From: Ananas comosus
Lineage: Eukaryota; Streptophyta; Magnoliopsida; Poales; Bromeliaceae
Assembly (NCBI RefSeq): GCF_001540865.1
Contig: NC_033640.1
Coordinates: forward strand, 6,888,910 to 6,952,909
DNA: 64,000 bases
Direction: 5' to 3'
Shown: positions 12,167-22,007 of the stretch, piece after piece
Layout: every line of letters starts with the position of its first letter
How positions within the stretch are numbered: position 1 is the first letter of the stretch
Position numbers and translations under genes: made by a program
The notes under the pieces: model-generated
Databases searched by the model: none
Told to the model about the DNA's origin: nothing
What the model saw: the letters and a program-made list of their open reading frames with translations, nothing else

Positions 12167-13138
12167 CCCTCCCCGTTTGGTTCGGGAATATATAACGAAT
12201 ATTGGGATAAATTTTTTTATCCCTGAAATAGCTTGCTATTCTTGGATAGTTAGAACTAAAAGTAAAATTGTGTTTGGTTTGTAATATGGTATTTCTAGAA
12301 AAAATAAAATTATGTTTGGTTAATTTTATGGAATAATAGAAGATAGTGGAAAAAAATGATCATTTGAATTTGATATAAAATATAATTTAGCAAAAATAAT
12401 TTCTTATAAAAACAACTATTGTAAAAATAATTTGTTATAGTATTTAATAAAAATAATTTATCATAATATTTAAATATAATTTATTATAATAGTTAAATAT
12501 AAATAATATGTATTAATATAGTACAATTAATATAAAATCCCCCTACTAGTGTTGTCACACTTAGACAAAATACACTTAGAAAAAAATACACTTAGACATA
12601 TCTAAAAATAGAATAAAATATCTAACTTAGACATATCTAAAATAGAATAAAATATCTATACAATTAATAATTTTATAATAAATTAACATATTATAATATA
12701 TAATATTTTATATTATTATAATTTAGTTTTAAATCAATATGAAAAACTTAATAAAGCATGAAATTAAACTTAGACAAAGTATAGTTAGAAAAAAATACAC
12801 TTAGACATATCTAAAAATAGAATAAAATATCTAACTTAGACATATCTAAAATAGAATAAAATATCTATACAATTAATAATTTTATAATAAATTAACATAT
12901 TATAATATATAATATTTTATATTATTATAATTTAGTTTTAATTCAATTTTATAATTTTAATAAAGTTTGAAATTAAACCTTGAAATAGTATAGTAAATCC
13001 CAAGCTATTCGGGGATAACCGGAAATAGTAAGATTTGACCAGGATAATATATCCCGGCCAAAAAGCATCCCTTTTGGCGGAATAGCCGGAATAACTTTCA
13101 TTATCACTGTTTTATTCCCGAACCAAACGAGGCCGAGC
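12167..13138. mobile_element. Tourist/PIF-Harbinger-like non-autonomous element, 972 bp
   Basis: Termini are inverted copies around CCCGTTTGGTTCGGGAATA (left) and its counterpart ending CGAACCAAACGAGGCC (right). TTA flanks both ends (12164-12166 and 13139-13141), the target duplication typical of PIF/Harbinger, although the two termini differ by a 2-bp indel. The interior is very AT-rich, has no transposase, and contains a tandem duplication of about 209 bp (near 12580-12770 and 12789-12980). Confidence 0.7.
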
Positions 13139-13141
13139 TTA

Positions 13142-13483
13142 CCCTTGAAATTCTAAATCTCATCCAAGTTTTCAAGAAAATGAATCCCAAGCTCTGAAAA
13201 TAGGGAAAAAGGAAAGAGAGAGTAAGGGAGGAGGAGAATGGTGATGATTGGGATTTAGGCTGTGATTTCGGGTTACATATAGGTGCTACAATAACTTATA
13301 AATTACAAACTCCTTTTATTTGTAAATATATGTTAGGTTTCGAGTGCCCGCTTGAATTTTTGAGTGTTTGAACCGAACATAGCTATGCCCGGTCCAAAAT
13401 CTGGACACCTAGTCAGCCCACCCAGTTCACAAATTAGGCAGCCGCAAGGGAATTCGGGCGTCCGATACCTTAATTTCTCACGT
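13142..13483. repeat. Degenerate LTR-like sequence hosting the MULE
   Basis: Non-coding. A purine-rich GAGAGAG stretch is followed by motifs such as GTGCCCG, GGTCC, GGACACC and GGGCGTCCGA. The same motif set continues on the other side of the nested elements (19541-19584 and 21332-21580), so the MULE and the short LTR element appear to have inserted into one older repeat. Its outer ends were not found. Confidence 0.4.
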
Positions 13484-13492
13484 GATCTGAAA

Positions 13493-13629
13493 CTATGTTA
13501 GTAAATTCGCGAATTATTCGCGAATTATTCGCGAATTTTTGAAGAAACGAATTAAACGACCGAATTCGTATTTTTCCCAAAAATTCCGAAAAAAACATGA
13601 TTTTTTGATAAAAAATACTTATTCGCGTA
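13493..13629 (+). repeat. MULE terminal segment, copy 1 of a direct repeat
   Basis: About 137 bp nearly identical to 14093-14229 at an offset of exactly 600 bp, including three tandem CGAATTATT-like units. It ends at the N at 13630. The next bases (CCGATCGTCGATTCGAAAG) resemble the arms of the MITE at 61485-62025. Confidence 0.8.
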
Positions 13630-14092
13630 NAACCGATCGTCGATTCGAAAGTCCGAACATCAAAAATAACTTCCTCATTTTTTTTATATACACACACACG
13701 GAAAATTAGTTTTTTGGTTGAAAAAATATTTGTCAGATTTTATATAAAACAAATCTTCTTGTCATTTTTTTTACAAAATTTCTGTCCGGAAAGCGAAACT
13801 ATGATAAGATGATGTTCCGGAAAACTTCCTCTTTAAGAAATATTTTTTTTACATTTTTTTTTTAAGAAACGAAATAACTCAATAAAAGTAAACCTTAATT
13901 TGCCCTCTTGAGATTTAGCAAATTTTTAACTTATTACTCTATAGTTTAAAAAAATTCAAGTTAACTATTCTATTGTATTGAATATATATATCAAATGATT
14001 CAGTTTGATATAATTATAAAAATTCTGAGAGTGTTAACATCACTTCTAAAGAGTAGGGGCTAAATAAAAGTTTAGGAACTTCTAGTCCAATT

Positions 14093-14229
14093 CTATATTA
14101 GTAAATTCGCGAATTATTCGCGAATTATTCGCGAATTTTTGAAGAAACGAATTAAACGACCGAATTCGTATTTTTCCCAAAAATTCGGAAAAAAACGCGA
14201 ATTTTTGATAAAAAAAAACTTATTCGCGT
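14093..14229 (+). repeat. MULE terminal segment, copy 2 of a direct repeat
   Basis: Second copy of the 137-bp MULE terminus, with only a few substitutions relative to 13493-13629. It is followed by the GC-rich cargo and then the copia insertion. Confidence 0.8.
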
Positions 14230-14459
14230 ATTATACGCGGGCCGAATTATTTGGAGCCAAAAAAAGGCGGCCCGCTGCGCCCCCGCGCCGCGCGAGCTCC
14301 CGCGAGGCCCGCACGTGAGGCCTGCCCGCCTTCAGCGCCCCCTCGCGCCTTGAGCGCCTCGAGCGCCTCGAGCGCCTGTGAGCCTCACGGCTCGCGGTCG
14401 CGGCTCGCGGACCTCGCGGTCCGGCTAGCCCAAAACAGAAAAAAACCTCACCCAAAAAC

Positions 14460-14650
14460 TGTTACTTTATATAAATATTTCTTTGTATAGGAGATTATGC
14501 ATTCCTTATATTAGTGTATACTATATTAGTTTTCTTACCAATTCACAACTCACCATGTATTAGCTTGATCTCTGTTTATATAAAGAGGTCTTTTGTAATT
14601 TATCAAATCAGAAAGAAATATATTTTCTTCTCCAATTATTCTTTGTTTCA
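14460..14650 (+). repeat. Copia 5' LTR with TATA box
   Basis: Starts TGTTACTTT and ends GTTTCA. It contains TTTATATAAAG near 14575-14585 as a probable TATA element for the element's transcript. It matches the 3' LTR except at one base. Confidence 0.95.
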
Positions 14651-14663
14651 TGGTATCAGAGCG
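14651..14663 (+). other. Copia primer-binding site (initiator Met-tRNA)
   Basis: TGGTATCAGAGCG follows the 5' LTR with no spacer. It is complementary to the 3' end of plant initiator methionine tRNA, the usual copia reverse-transcription primer. Confidence 0.92.
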
Positions 14664-14732
14664 CGACTAGCTTAATACGCAAAAGCTCGTCGTCACAAGA
14701 TCGCCGTCGGTATCTCTCGACCTAATTCTGTC

Positions 14733-17700
14733 ATGACATCCGCACCTCCATCGATGCCGCCTGTACAGGTTCCTACACCGACACCTCCATCAATGCCGCC
14801 TGTACAGGTTCCTGCATCGACTATTGCCCAGCTCGATGTTAAACTCTCCGGGCCTAATTATCGTGAATGGTCGGTGTCCATTCAACTCTTGTTTGATGCT
14901 CTCGATCTTACTGGACATATTGATGGTGCTGGTCCACCAACCGATGATTCCAAACTCAAGGACTGGCTCGTTGCTGATCGACGTGCTCGTGGAATTATTT
15001 CTACATCGGTAAACATAGACATTCGGATGCAGCTTATCAATTTGTCCACCGCTCACCAGATGTGGTCTCTTCTTCGGCAGATGTATGAGCAGTCTAGTTA
15101 TGCTCAATCATATGCTGAGTTTCAAGAGATCTCCATGGCTCATCAAGGTGAGCGTAGTATCCAAGAGTTTTACAGTTTTATGCAGGCTCGTTGGCGTCAA
15201 CTGGCGACCATGGATGAACCCTTGTGTCGCACTTGCTCAGCTTGTCAGTGTACTGTCAAGCAAAAGCAGGTGCGTGATCAACAACGATTGTTCCAGTTTC
15301 TTATGCGCCTACGACCTGAGTTTGAAGCATTACGTGGCCAACTACTCCATCGAACTCCCTTCCCTACTATTGATGTGGCTCTCGCGGAATTGATTGCTGA
15401 GGAGACACGTCTTCGAGTTTTGAGTTCCTCTTCTTCCGCAATGCCTAACGTTCTTGCTGCTCATGGTCCTGCAAGTCCACCTCCCGTGCCAGCGCCTACT
15501 TATCATCAACCGCCTTCTAGTTACATTCCAAATCCTGGTACTAGAAAAGACAAACGAAGCATTCAATGTCGTTACTGTCATCTTTGGGGTCACTCAATTC
15601 AAGATTGCCGGAAAAAGAAATGGGCAGATCAGCATTTACGATCCTCTCGTAATATGCCTACTGTTGCATCTGCTCCTTCTGTTCCTCCGGTCAACAACGC
15701 GTCATCTACAGAGCAGCAACCTTCAACTATTCAATTGAGTCTTCCTCAACTACTGCAGATGTTTCAGCAACACCAATTGACTCCATCCACTTCGTCAGGG
15801 CAGTCCTCCTCTATCTTTTCATCTACGCCATCAGGTTTTGGTATGACTGGTCCTGGAGGTACTTCGGAACATTCCTGGATTTTAGACTCAGGCGCATCAT
15901 TTCATATGACACCACATGCTTCTTTACTTTCTTCACCTTCTCAATTAAATTCACCTTCACATATTTTTACTGCTGATGGTACCTCTCTTTCTGTCAATAA
16001 TAGTGGCGTTGTTTCACCTAAATCTGATACTTCAGGACGCTTTACTATTCCCTCTGTCCTACATATACCTCGACTCTCTCTTAACTTACTATCTGTCAGC
16101 CAAATTACTGATCATGATTGCACAGTGACCTTTGATTCTTCTTCTTGTCTTGTGCAGGATCGTCGGACCGGGACTTTGATTGGACAGGGCCATAGACGTG
16201 ACTGCCTGTACTACATGGACTATCTGCATCTTCCTCCTAAAATTAATTCAGCAAATATTGCTACAACTTCAAATTCTGATCTCTGGCATCGTCGTCTCGG
16301 TCATCTTTCTTCTGATAAGTTTACTGTTTTAGTTCGTAGTGGTGTATTAGGTCCTGTTTTTAATTCCGAATCTGTTTCTTGCATTGGATGCAAACTTGCT
16401 AAACATTCCATTAAACCTTTTCCTGTTAGCAATTCTATTTCAAGTGCACCATTTGATCTTATTCACTCTGATGTTTGGGGACCAGCACCTATATCAACTC
16501 GTGTTGGAAATAAATATTATGTTATTTTCATTGACGATTACTCACGCTTTACCTGGGTTTATTTTATGCATAACAAATCTGAACTTTTTCAATTGTATCA
16601 AAATTTCGCTGCCATGGTTCAAACTCAATTTGGTGCCACTATTAAAACTTTCCGCTCTGATTCTGGTGGCGAGTATCTTTCAAATGAATTTCGCCAACTT
16701 CTCGCTAAGCATGGTACTTTGCCGCAACTCTCTTGTCCTTATACTCCTCAACAGAATGGTGTTGCTGAGCGTAAACACCGACATATCCTTGAAACCGCTC
16801 GATCTCTTCTAATTGATGGGTCTGTGCCTAAACAATTTTGGGCAGATGCGGTTTCTACCGCAGTTTATCTGATTAATATTATGCCCTCCAGTCTTTTCTC
16901 CGGCGTTTCTCCTAGTGAGCGATTGTATGCTAAATCACCATCTTATACTCATTTGCGTGTTTTTGGATGTACTTGTCTTGTTCTTTTGCCTCCGCATGAA
17001 CGAACCAAATTAACTCCAAAATCGTCAATTTGTGTTTTCTTAGGATATAGTCTTGAGCATAAAGGGTACAGATGTTATGATCCTACTGCTCGCCGCATGC
17101 GAATTTCTCGAGATGTCATTTTTCTTGAACATGTATCATATTATGCTCAATCTAAGTTAAGCGTTGATACTTCTGCCGTTTCTTCACCTTCTGTTATTGA
17201 TCTTTCATTTCTTGTTAATTCTTCGTCGACCACCACATCTTCTCCCGAAGAGCCCCAACGAATTGTCGCTCAGCCCACTGAATCTTCGTCTTCTGCAGAA
17301 GTTTCTATAGTACCGGCACCACATGACGACCCACCAATTACTGCTCCTTCCGACGATCAAACGACTGCTGAGCGCCGCTATCCACTGCGTACTCGCCGCC
17401 CCACACAATTTTTTGGTTGTCTTGCCTCTCCTTCTTTTTCTCCACGATATCATGCTTTCTTTGCAGCCATTTCTAATATCCAGGAACCCCGTACATATCG
17501 CCAGGCCGTTTCCATTCCTGAATGGCGAGATGCAATGACCACAGAACTTACTGCCCTTCATCGTACTGGTACTTGGGAACTAGTTCCTCTCCCGCCGGGC
17601 AAGACTCCAATAAGTTGTAAGTGGATTTATAAAGTCAAGACAAATTCTGATGGCTCAATTGATCGCTATAAAGCCCGTTTAGTTGCTCGAGGGTTCTCTC

Positions 17701-19007
17701 AAGAATATGGCATTGATTATGAGGAGACATTCGCCCCTGTTGCTAAGATGACCTCTGTTCGCATCCTTATTGCTCTTGCTGCCTCTCGTAGCTGGCCTCT
17801 TTATCAACTTGATGTCAAAAATGCCTTCTTACATGGGGATCTTCATGAAGAAGTTTATATGCAACCACCTCCTGGTCTTTCCCATTCATCTGGTCATGTT
17901 TGCCGGCTACGGAAGGCTTTATATGGCCTTAAACAAGCTCCCCGAGCTTGGTTTGAAAAATTTCAGTCTGCTATTCTTTCCTTTGGATTTCATCAAAGCG
18001 AAAATGATCATGCCTTATTTATTCATACATCTTCTCGCGGGCTCACTGCCTTACTTTTGTATGTTGATGATATGATAATTACTGGTGATGATCCTGATTA
18101 TATTCGTTCCGTTAAATCCTATCTTCAGCAACAATTTGACATGAAGGATCTTGGTCCTCTTCGATATTTTTTGGGGATTGAAGTGGCATATAGTCCTCGA
18201 GGATATATATTGTCTCAACAAAAATACACTGCCGACTTGCTATCTCGTGCTGAGCTCACTGATACTGACACTGTGAGTACTCCTATGCAGCTCCACCAAA
18301 AACTAACTCCAACTATGGGCGAACCTCTCACTAATCCTACACGTTATCGTGAGCTAGTTGGTGCATTAGTCTATCTCACTATATCTCGCCCCGACATTGC
18401 TTATGCGGTTCATATTGTTAGTCAATTTATGCAGGCGCCTACTTCTGTTCACTATGCTGCTCTTTTACGCATCTTGCGCTATTTACGAGGAAGTATTCAT
18501 CAAAGTCTATTCTTTTCTTCCTCTTCCAAGCCTCAACTTCGTGCATATTGTGATGCTGATTGGGCTGGAGATCCTACTGATCGTCGATCTACGACTGGCT
18601 ATTGCGTTTTCTTTGGGGATTCTCTGATTTCTTGGCGTTCAAAGAAACAAGATAGTGTCGCAAAATCTAGTACGGAAGCTGAATATCGTGCTATGTCCTC
18701 TGCAGCCTCAGAAATTGTATGGCTTCGCCGACTCCTTGGTGACCTCGGTGTCCAGTGCTCTAGTCCAACACCTTTATATTGTGACAATCAAAGTGCTATC
18801 AAAATTGCGAATAATCCTGTCTTTCATGAACGTACTAAACATATCGAAATTGATTGTCACTTTGTGCGCCATCATTACATTAATGGAACGATATCTCTGC
18901 CGTTCGTTCCCTCTGCTCAACAACTTGCTGATTTTTTCACCAAATCTCAGACTACTCAACGACATCAGTACCTTCTATCCAAACTCTCAGTGTTTACTCC
19001 ACCTTGA
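14733..19007 (+). CDS. Copia gag-pol polyprotein, 1424 aa, uninterrupted
   Basis: Single open frame with all expected domains. There is a repeated Pro-rich N-terminus (SMPPVQVP twice), gag capsid region, and zinc knuckle CRYCHLWGHSIQDC (about residue 280). The aspartic protease has WILDSGASFHMT (about 382). The integrase zinc-binding HHCC module starts LWHRRLGHL (about 516), and the integrase core with HSDVWGP, DSGGEY and QQNGVAERKHRH follows (about 578-690). Reverse transcriptase shows KARLVARGFSQ, ALYGLKQAPRAWF and the catalytic YVDDM (about 1110). RNase H shows YCDADWAGD and SSTEAEYRA (about 1272-1310). Length is typical of plant copia elements. The product makes virus-like particles in the cytoplasm, copies RNA to DNA and integrates it. 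No stop or frameshift was seen, so it could be active. It is not a host gene. Confidence 0.97.
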   Translation: MTSAPPSMPPVQVPTPTPPSMPPVQVPASTIAQLDVKLSGPNYREWSVSIQLLFDALDLTGHIDGAGPPTDDSKLKDWLVADRRARGIISTSVNIDIRMQLINLSTAHQMWSLLRQMYEQSSYAQSYAEFQEISMAHQGERSIQEFYSFMQARWRQLATMDEPLCRTCSACQCTVKQKQVRDQQRLFQFLMRLRPEFEALRGQLLHRTPFPTIDVALAELIAEETRLRVLSSSSSAMPNVLAAHGPASPPPVPAPTYHQPPSSYIPNPGTRKDKRSIQCRYCHLWGHSIQDCRKKKWADQHLRSSRNMPTVASAPSVPPVNNASSTEQQPSTIQLSLPQLLQMFQQHQLTPSTSSGQSSSIFSSTPSGFGMTGPGGTSEHSWILDSGASFHMTPHASLLSSPSQLNSPSHIFTADGTSLSVNNSGVVSPKSDTSGRFTIPSVLHIPRLSLNLLSVSQITDHDCTVTFDSSSCLVQDRRTGTLIGQGHRRDCLYYMDYLHLPPKINSANIATTSNSDLWHRRLGHLSSDKFTVLVRSGVLGPVFNSESVSCIGCKLAKHSIKPFPVSNSISSAPFDLIHSDVWGPAPISTRVGNKYYVIFIDDYSRFTWVYFMHNKSELFQLYQNFAAMVQTQFGATIKTFRSDSGGEYLSNEFRQLLAKHGTLPQLSCPYTPQQNGVAERKHRHILETARSLLIDGSVPKQFWADAVSTAVYLINIMPSSLFSGVSPSERLYAKSPSYTHLRVFGCTCLVLLPPHERTKLTPKSSICVFLGYSLEHKGYRCYDPTARRMRISRDVIFLEHVSYYAQSKLSVDTSAVSSPSVIDLSFLVNSSSTTTSSPEEPQRIVAQPTESSSSAEVSIVPAPHDDPPITAPSDDQTTAERRYPLRTRRPTQFFGCLASPSFSPRYHAFFAAISNIQEPRTYRQAVSIPEWRDAMTTELTALHRTGTWELVPLPPGKTPISCKWIYKVKTNSDGSIDRYKARLVARGFSQEYGIDYEETFAPVAKMTSVRILIALAASRSWPLYQLDVKNAFLHGDLHEEVYMQPPPGLSHSSGHVCRLRKALYGLKQAPRAWFEKFQSAILSFGFHQSENDHALFIHTSSRGLTALLLYVDDMIITGDDPDYIRSVKSYLQQQFDMKDLGPLRYFLGIEVAYSPRGYILSQQKYTADLLSRAELTDTDTVSTPMQLHQKLTPTMGEPLTNPTRYRELVGALVYLTISRPDIAYAVHIVSQFMQAPTSVHYAALLRILRYLRGSIHQSLFFSSSSKPQLRAYCDADWAGDPTDRRSTTGYCVFFGDSLISWRSKKQDSVAKSSTEAEYRAMSSAASEIVWLRRLLGDLGVQCSSPTPLYCDNQSAIKIANNPVFHERTKHIEIDCHFVRHHYINGTISLPFVPSAQQLADFFTKSQTTQRHQYLLSKLSVFTPP

Positions 19008-19009
19008 GT

Positions 19010-19020
19010 TTGCGGGGGGG
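19010..19020 (+). other. Copia polypurine tract
   Basis: TTTGCGGGGGGG abuts the TG of the 3' LTR; the run of seven Gs is the plus-strand priming tract. Confidence 0.8.
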
Positions 19021-19211
19021 TGTTACTTTATATAAATATTTCTTTGTACAGGAGATTATGCATTCCTTATATTAGTGTATACTATATTAGTTTTCTTACC
19101 AATTCACAACTCACCATGTATTAGCTTGATCTCTGTTTATATAAAGAGGTCTTTTGTAATTTATCAAATCAGAAAGAAATATATTTTCTTCTCCAATTAT
19201 TCTTTGTTTCA
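19021..19211 (+). repeat. Copia 3' LTR
   Basis: 191 bp, TGTTACTTT to GTTTCA, one mismatch with the 5' LTR, followed directly by the AAAAC duplication. Confidence 0.95.
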
Positions 19212-19584
19212 AAAACAGAAAACAAAAACTCTTTTCAAATTTTTTACTTAATTAATTTAATTTTGTAGCTTTTTATTCTTATATTCTTAAGAAATATGAA
19301 TATTTATGCTAACAACATAAATCTTTAGAGAAAAAAACTTAGTTTAATAGCCGAATTTTTGATCCCGAATTTTTAATTGATGAACGTATAATATCCGTAT
19401 AAATCATGTATCCGAATAATTGACGAATCCGTTTTTTAGCCTTTTTTTTAACGAATTTAAAAATTAAAAGACGAATTTTATCCGAATTATACCCGTACCG
19501 AACTTTTGCCGAATCCGAATTAACTAACTATGATCTGAAATGGATTCGGACACCCGCGAGGAACCACCCGAAACATTTTTCGGG

Positions 19585-21326
19585 TGTTGAGAATCTGGTA
19601 TTCGCCCACTAGATTTTTGAAAATTCGCAATTCATTCCGATATCGACTGTTGTTGATCCAGTACCGATTGTTGGGATTCCGCAACGGAAGTGTCGAATCA
19701 GATTTTTACTATAAATCCGTCTCCTCAACAAAAGCTAATACCTTTTCTGTAACAGAGTAGCTTCAAATCCGAGCCTTTTCTAAATCTCTCTCATCCTTCT
19801 CTCGTCTTCTGTAAATTCAGAAGACCTCTCTTTCATCCTGTGCACCCATGCACAGGATATACCAATGACCCATGACTACGAAAGCCGTTCACGTCCTCTT
19901 GCACCCATACATTAGGTGCATCCAAAATCATGTCCATCTTGGCCATATTATATGGGTGTGGCTAATCCGTACCATCACTACCAAAATTATAACACCTATA
20001 CTATATTTATAGCTTACATCAAAAGCTATCCAAATCCTAGCATAATTAGGATTCCTACTCCAAATAATATTAAATCTATATTTAATTTATCTCCAATATA
20101 TTTAAATATTTATCCTAATCTAGTTAGATTTATACTCTAATTAATACTTAAATCTTAATTTATCTCCAATAGATTTAAGTATTAATTCTTATCCATCTAG
20201 AAATTCAACAACAAATCTAACCAAATCAGAACAATCTCCACCTTGATTAGATTTGTAGTCTTCAACTGCTGCATCGAGCTCACTATACAAGCTCCACATT
20301 GAGCTTGTCTCCTCTGCTCGATGTCACCGCATCCGCCGCTCCATTTCGAGCGACTGCACCTTTGCGAACTTTTGAAACCCAAATCGTCTTCGCTCCCATT
20401 CTGACTTGCTCCTGTTTAGAACATATAAGTTCCATTCTTGTTAGCCTCGCAGATGACCAGATCTCGCTTTCGGACCCTCATAGATCTAGCTAAAGCCGAC
20501 AAATCACAATATTTCGAGTCTAATGCGCCTAGTGAGATCAAATTTTGTTTTAAACATCGATCGCTCCGAACGATCGGTAGCACCGTGCTTGGACATCCGT
20601 CTTCTACAAGGATCAGTAATCCAGTGCTTTAACGTTGATCCTCCCAAGATCGGTAACCTCAGGCTCTGATACTAATTGTTGGAAATCTAGAACTCACCCA
20701 CCAAATTTTGAGAATCCGCAATCCGTTCTGATATCGATTGTCGTTGATCCGGTACCAATTGTTGGATTCCGCATTGGAAGCGTAAAATCGAATTTTTACC
20801 ATATATAAACTCGTCTCCTCAGCAAAAGCTGACTCATTTTCTACAACAAAGTAGCTTCAAATCCGAGCCCTCTTTCTGAATCTCTCTCATCCTTCTCTTG
20901 TTTTCTATAAATTCAGAAGACCTCTTCCTATGTACCCATGCACAAGGTATATCAATAACCCACGATTACAAAAGCAGCTTATGTCCTCTTGCACCTATGC
21001 ACTAGGTGCATTCAAAATCATGACTACCTTGACCATGCCATATAGGTGTGGCTAATTCGTACCATCATCACCAAAATAATAGTACCTATACTATATTTAT
21101 AGCTTACATAAAAAATTACCCAAATCCTAGCATAATTAGGATTCCTATTCCAAAAAGTATGTAAATTTATATTTAGTTTATCTCCAATAGATTTAAATAT
21201 TTATCTTAATCTAGTAAAATTTATACTCTAAATCTAATATTTAAATCTTAATTTATCTTTAGTAGATTTAAATATTAAATCTTTTCTAACTAGAAATTCA
21301 ACAACAAATTTAATCAAATCCTAACA
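19585..21326 (-). mobile_element. Short non-autonomous LTR retrotransposon (TRIM/LARD-like), 1742 bp
   Basis: Two direct LTRs of about 650 bp (19585-20233 and 20677-21326) flank a 443-bp interior with no coding capacity. A perfect 5-bp target duplication TCGGG lies at 19580-19584 and 21327-21331. On the minus strand the 5' LTR is the right one. It is followed by a degenerate primer site TTAGTATCAGAGCC (about 20662-20675), and the interior ends in a polypurine tract AAGGTGGAGAT before the left LTR. The LTRs are visibly diverged, so it is older than the copia. It needs enzymes from a copia-type partner, judged by the Met-tRNA site and the tract. Confidence 0.85.
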
Positions 21327-21331
21327 TCGGG

Positions 21332-21932
21332 TGCCCGCAGGACCATTCAGATGTCTGTATCTTTAGTCCACTTAAATCGAACTCTCAGATTGGGTGTCCA
21401 GAAGGTTTTTTAGGTGGCCTCAAGTGAGGTCCGAAAAAGATCTAGGTGCCCACAGCGCAACCTGGGCAACCAATATGGCCTCTTCGCCAACTAGTCTCTG
21501 GATGAGCATCTGATTGTTTCGATCGCTCGATGGACTGTCCGAAACCATTTCGGACGCCAAAATTCCTGTTTTGGGCGTCCGATTTTCAGGTTTGAAATGT
21601 TTTTGGAGTTTTGGAATTCTATTTTGGTCCAAATTATTTTTGATTCGATCCAAGCTTGGTATAAACTTATCGAAATCCATCGTAATCATGCCTAGCATAA
21701 CTTAATTTGTACTTTGTCAATTTAGTCAAATGTCGATATGTTACTACTTTATTCTATTTTCGTTTCTTGTCAATTCCAATTCCTGTTCTGATTCTGTTTT
21801 CAATCTTAATTTCTATTCTTTTTTTTTTTATATTTGAATTTCGATTCCTTGAAATTCAAACTAAGTTTTAAATAATTTTATATTCTTAATTTTAATCTTA
21901 AATTTTATGTAAATTTTTTTGAATAACTAAAT

Positions 21933-21968
<36 letters not shown>

Positions 21969-22002
21969 AACTTAACAGTAAAAATAAAATTAATTATTCT
22001 TA
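21332..22002. other. Continuation of the old repeat, then AT-rich DNA with a (CT)n tract
   Basis: 21332-21580 carries GTGCCCG, GGGTGTCC, GTGCCCAC and GGGCGTCCGA motifs like those left of the MULE. 21700-22000 is AT-rich with a (CT)n microsatellite at about 21937-21968. No gene seen. Confidence 0.5.
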
Positions 22003-22007
22003 TCCGA

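Larger units (their letters stand above)
14460..19211 (+). mobile_element. Intact, young Ty1/copia LTR retrotransposon, 4752 bp
   Basis: Complete element with 191-bp LTRs (14460-14650 and 19021-19211), a 5-bp target duplication AAAAC (14455-14459 and 19212-19216), a primer-binding site directly after the 5' LTR, one uninterrupted gag-pol ORF, and a G-rich polypurine tract before the 3' LTR. The LTRs differ at a single position (T versus C near 14488/19049). At a commonly used plant rate near 1.3e-8 substitutions per site per year this implies an insertion a few hundred thousand years old or less; that rate is an assumption. Short LTRs suggest an Ale- or Ivana-like lineage, not settled. Confidence 0.95.
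13493..19531. mobile_element. MULE-like transposon (9-bp TSD) interrupted by a copia element
   Basis: Flanked by a perfect 9-bp direct repeat GATCTGAAA at 13484-13492 and 19532-19540, the target-site length of Mutator-like elements. Termini are imperfect inverted repeats: left CTATGTTAGTAAATTCG, right (reverse-complemented) ATAGTTAGTTAATTCGG. Without the copia (14460-19211) it is about 1.28 kb, with no transposase, so non-autonomous. It carries a GC-rich segment at about 14262-14430. The left terminus is duplicated at 14093-14229. Confidence 0.7.
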
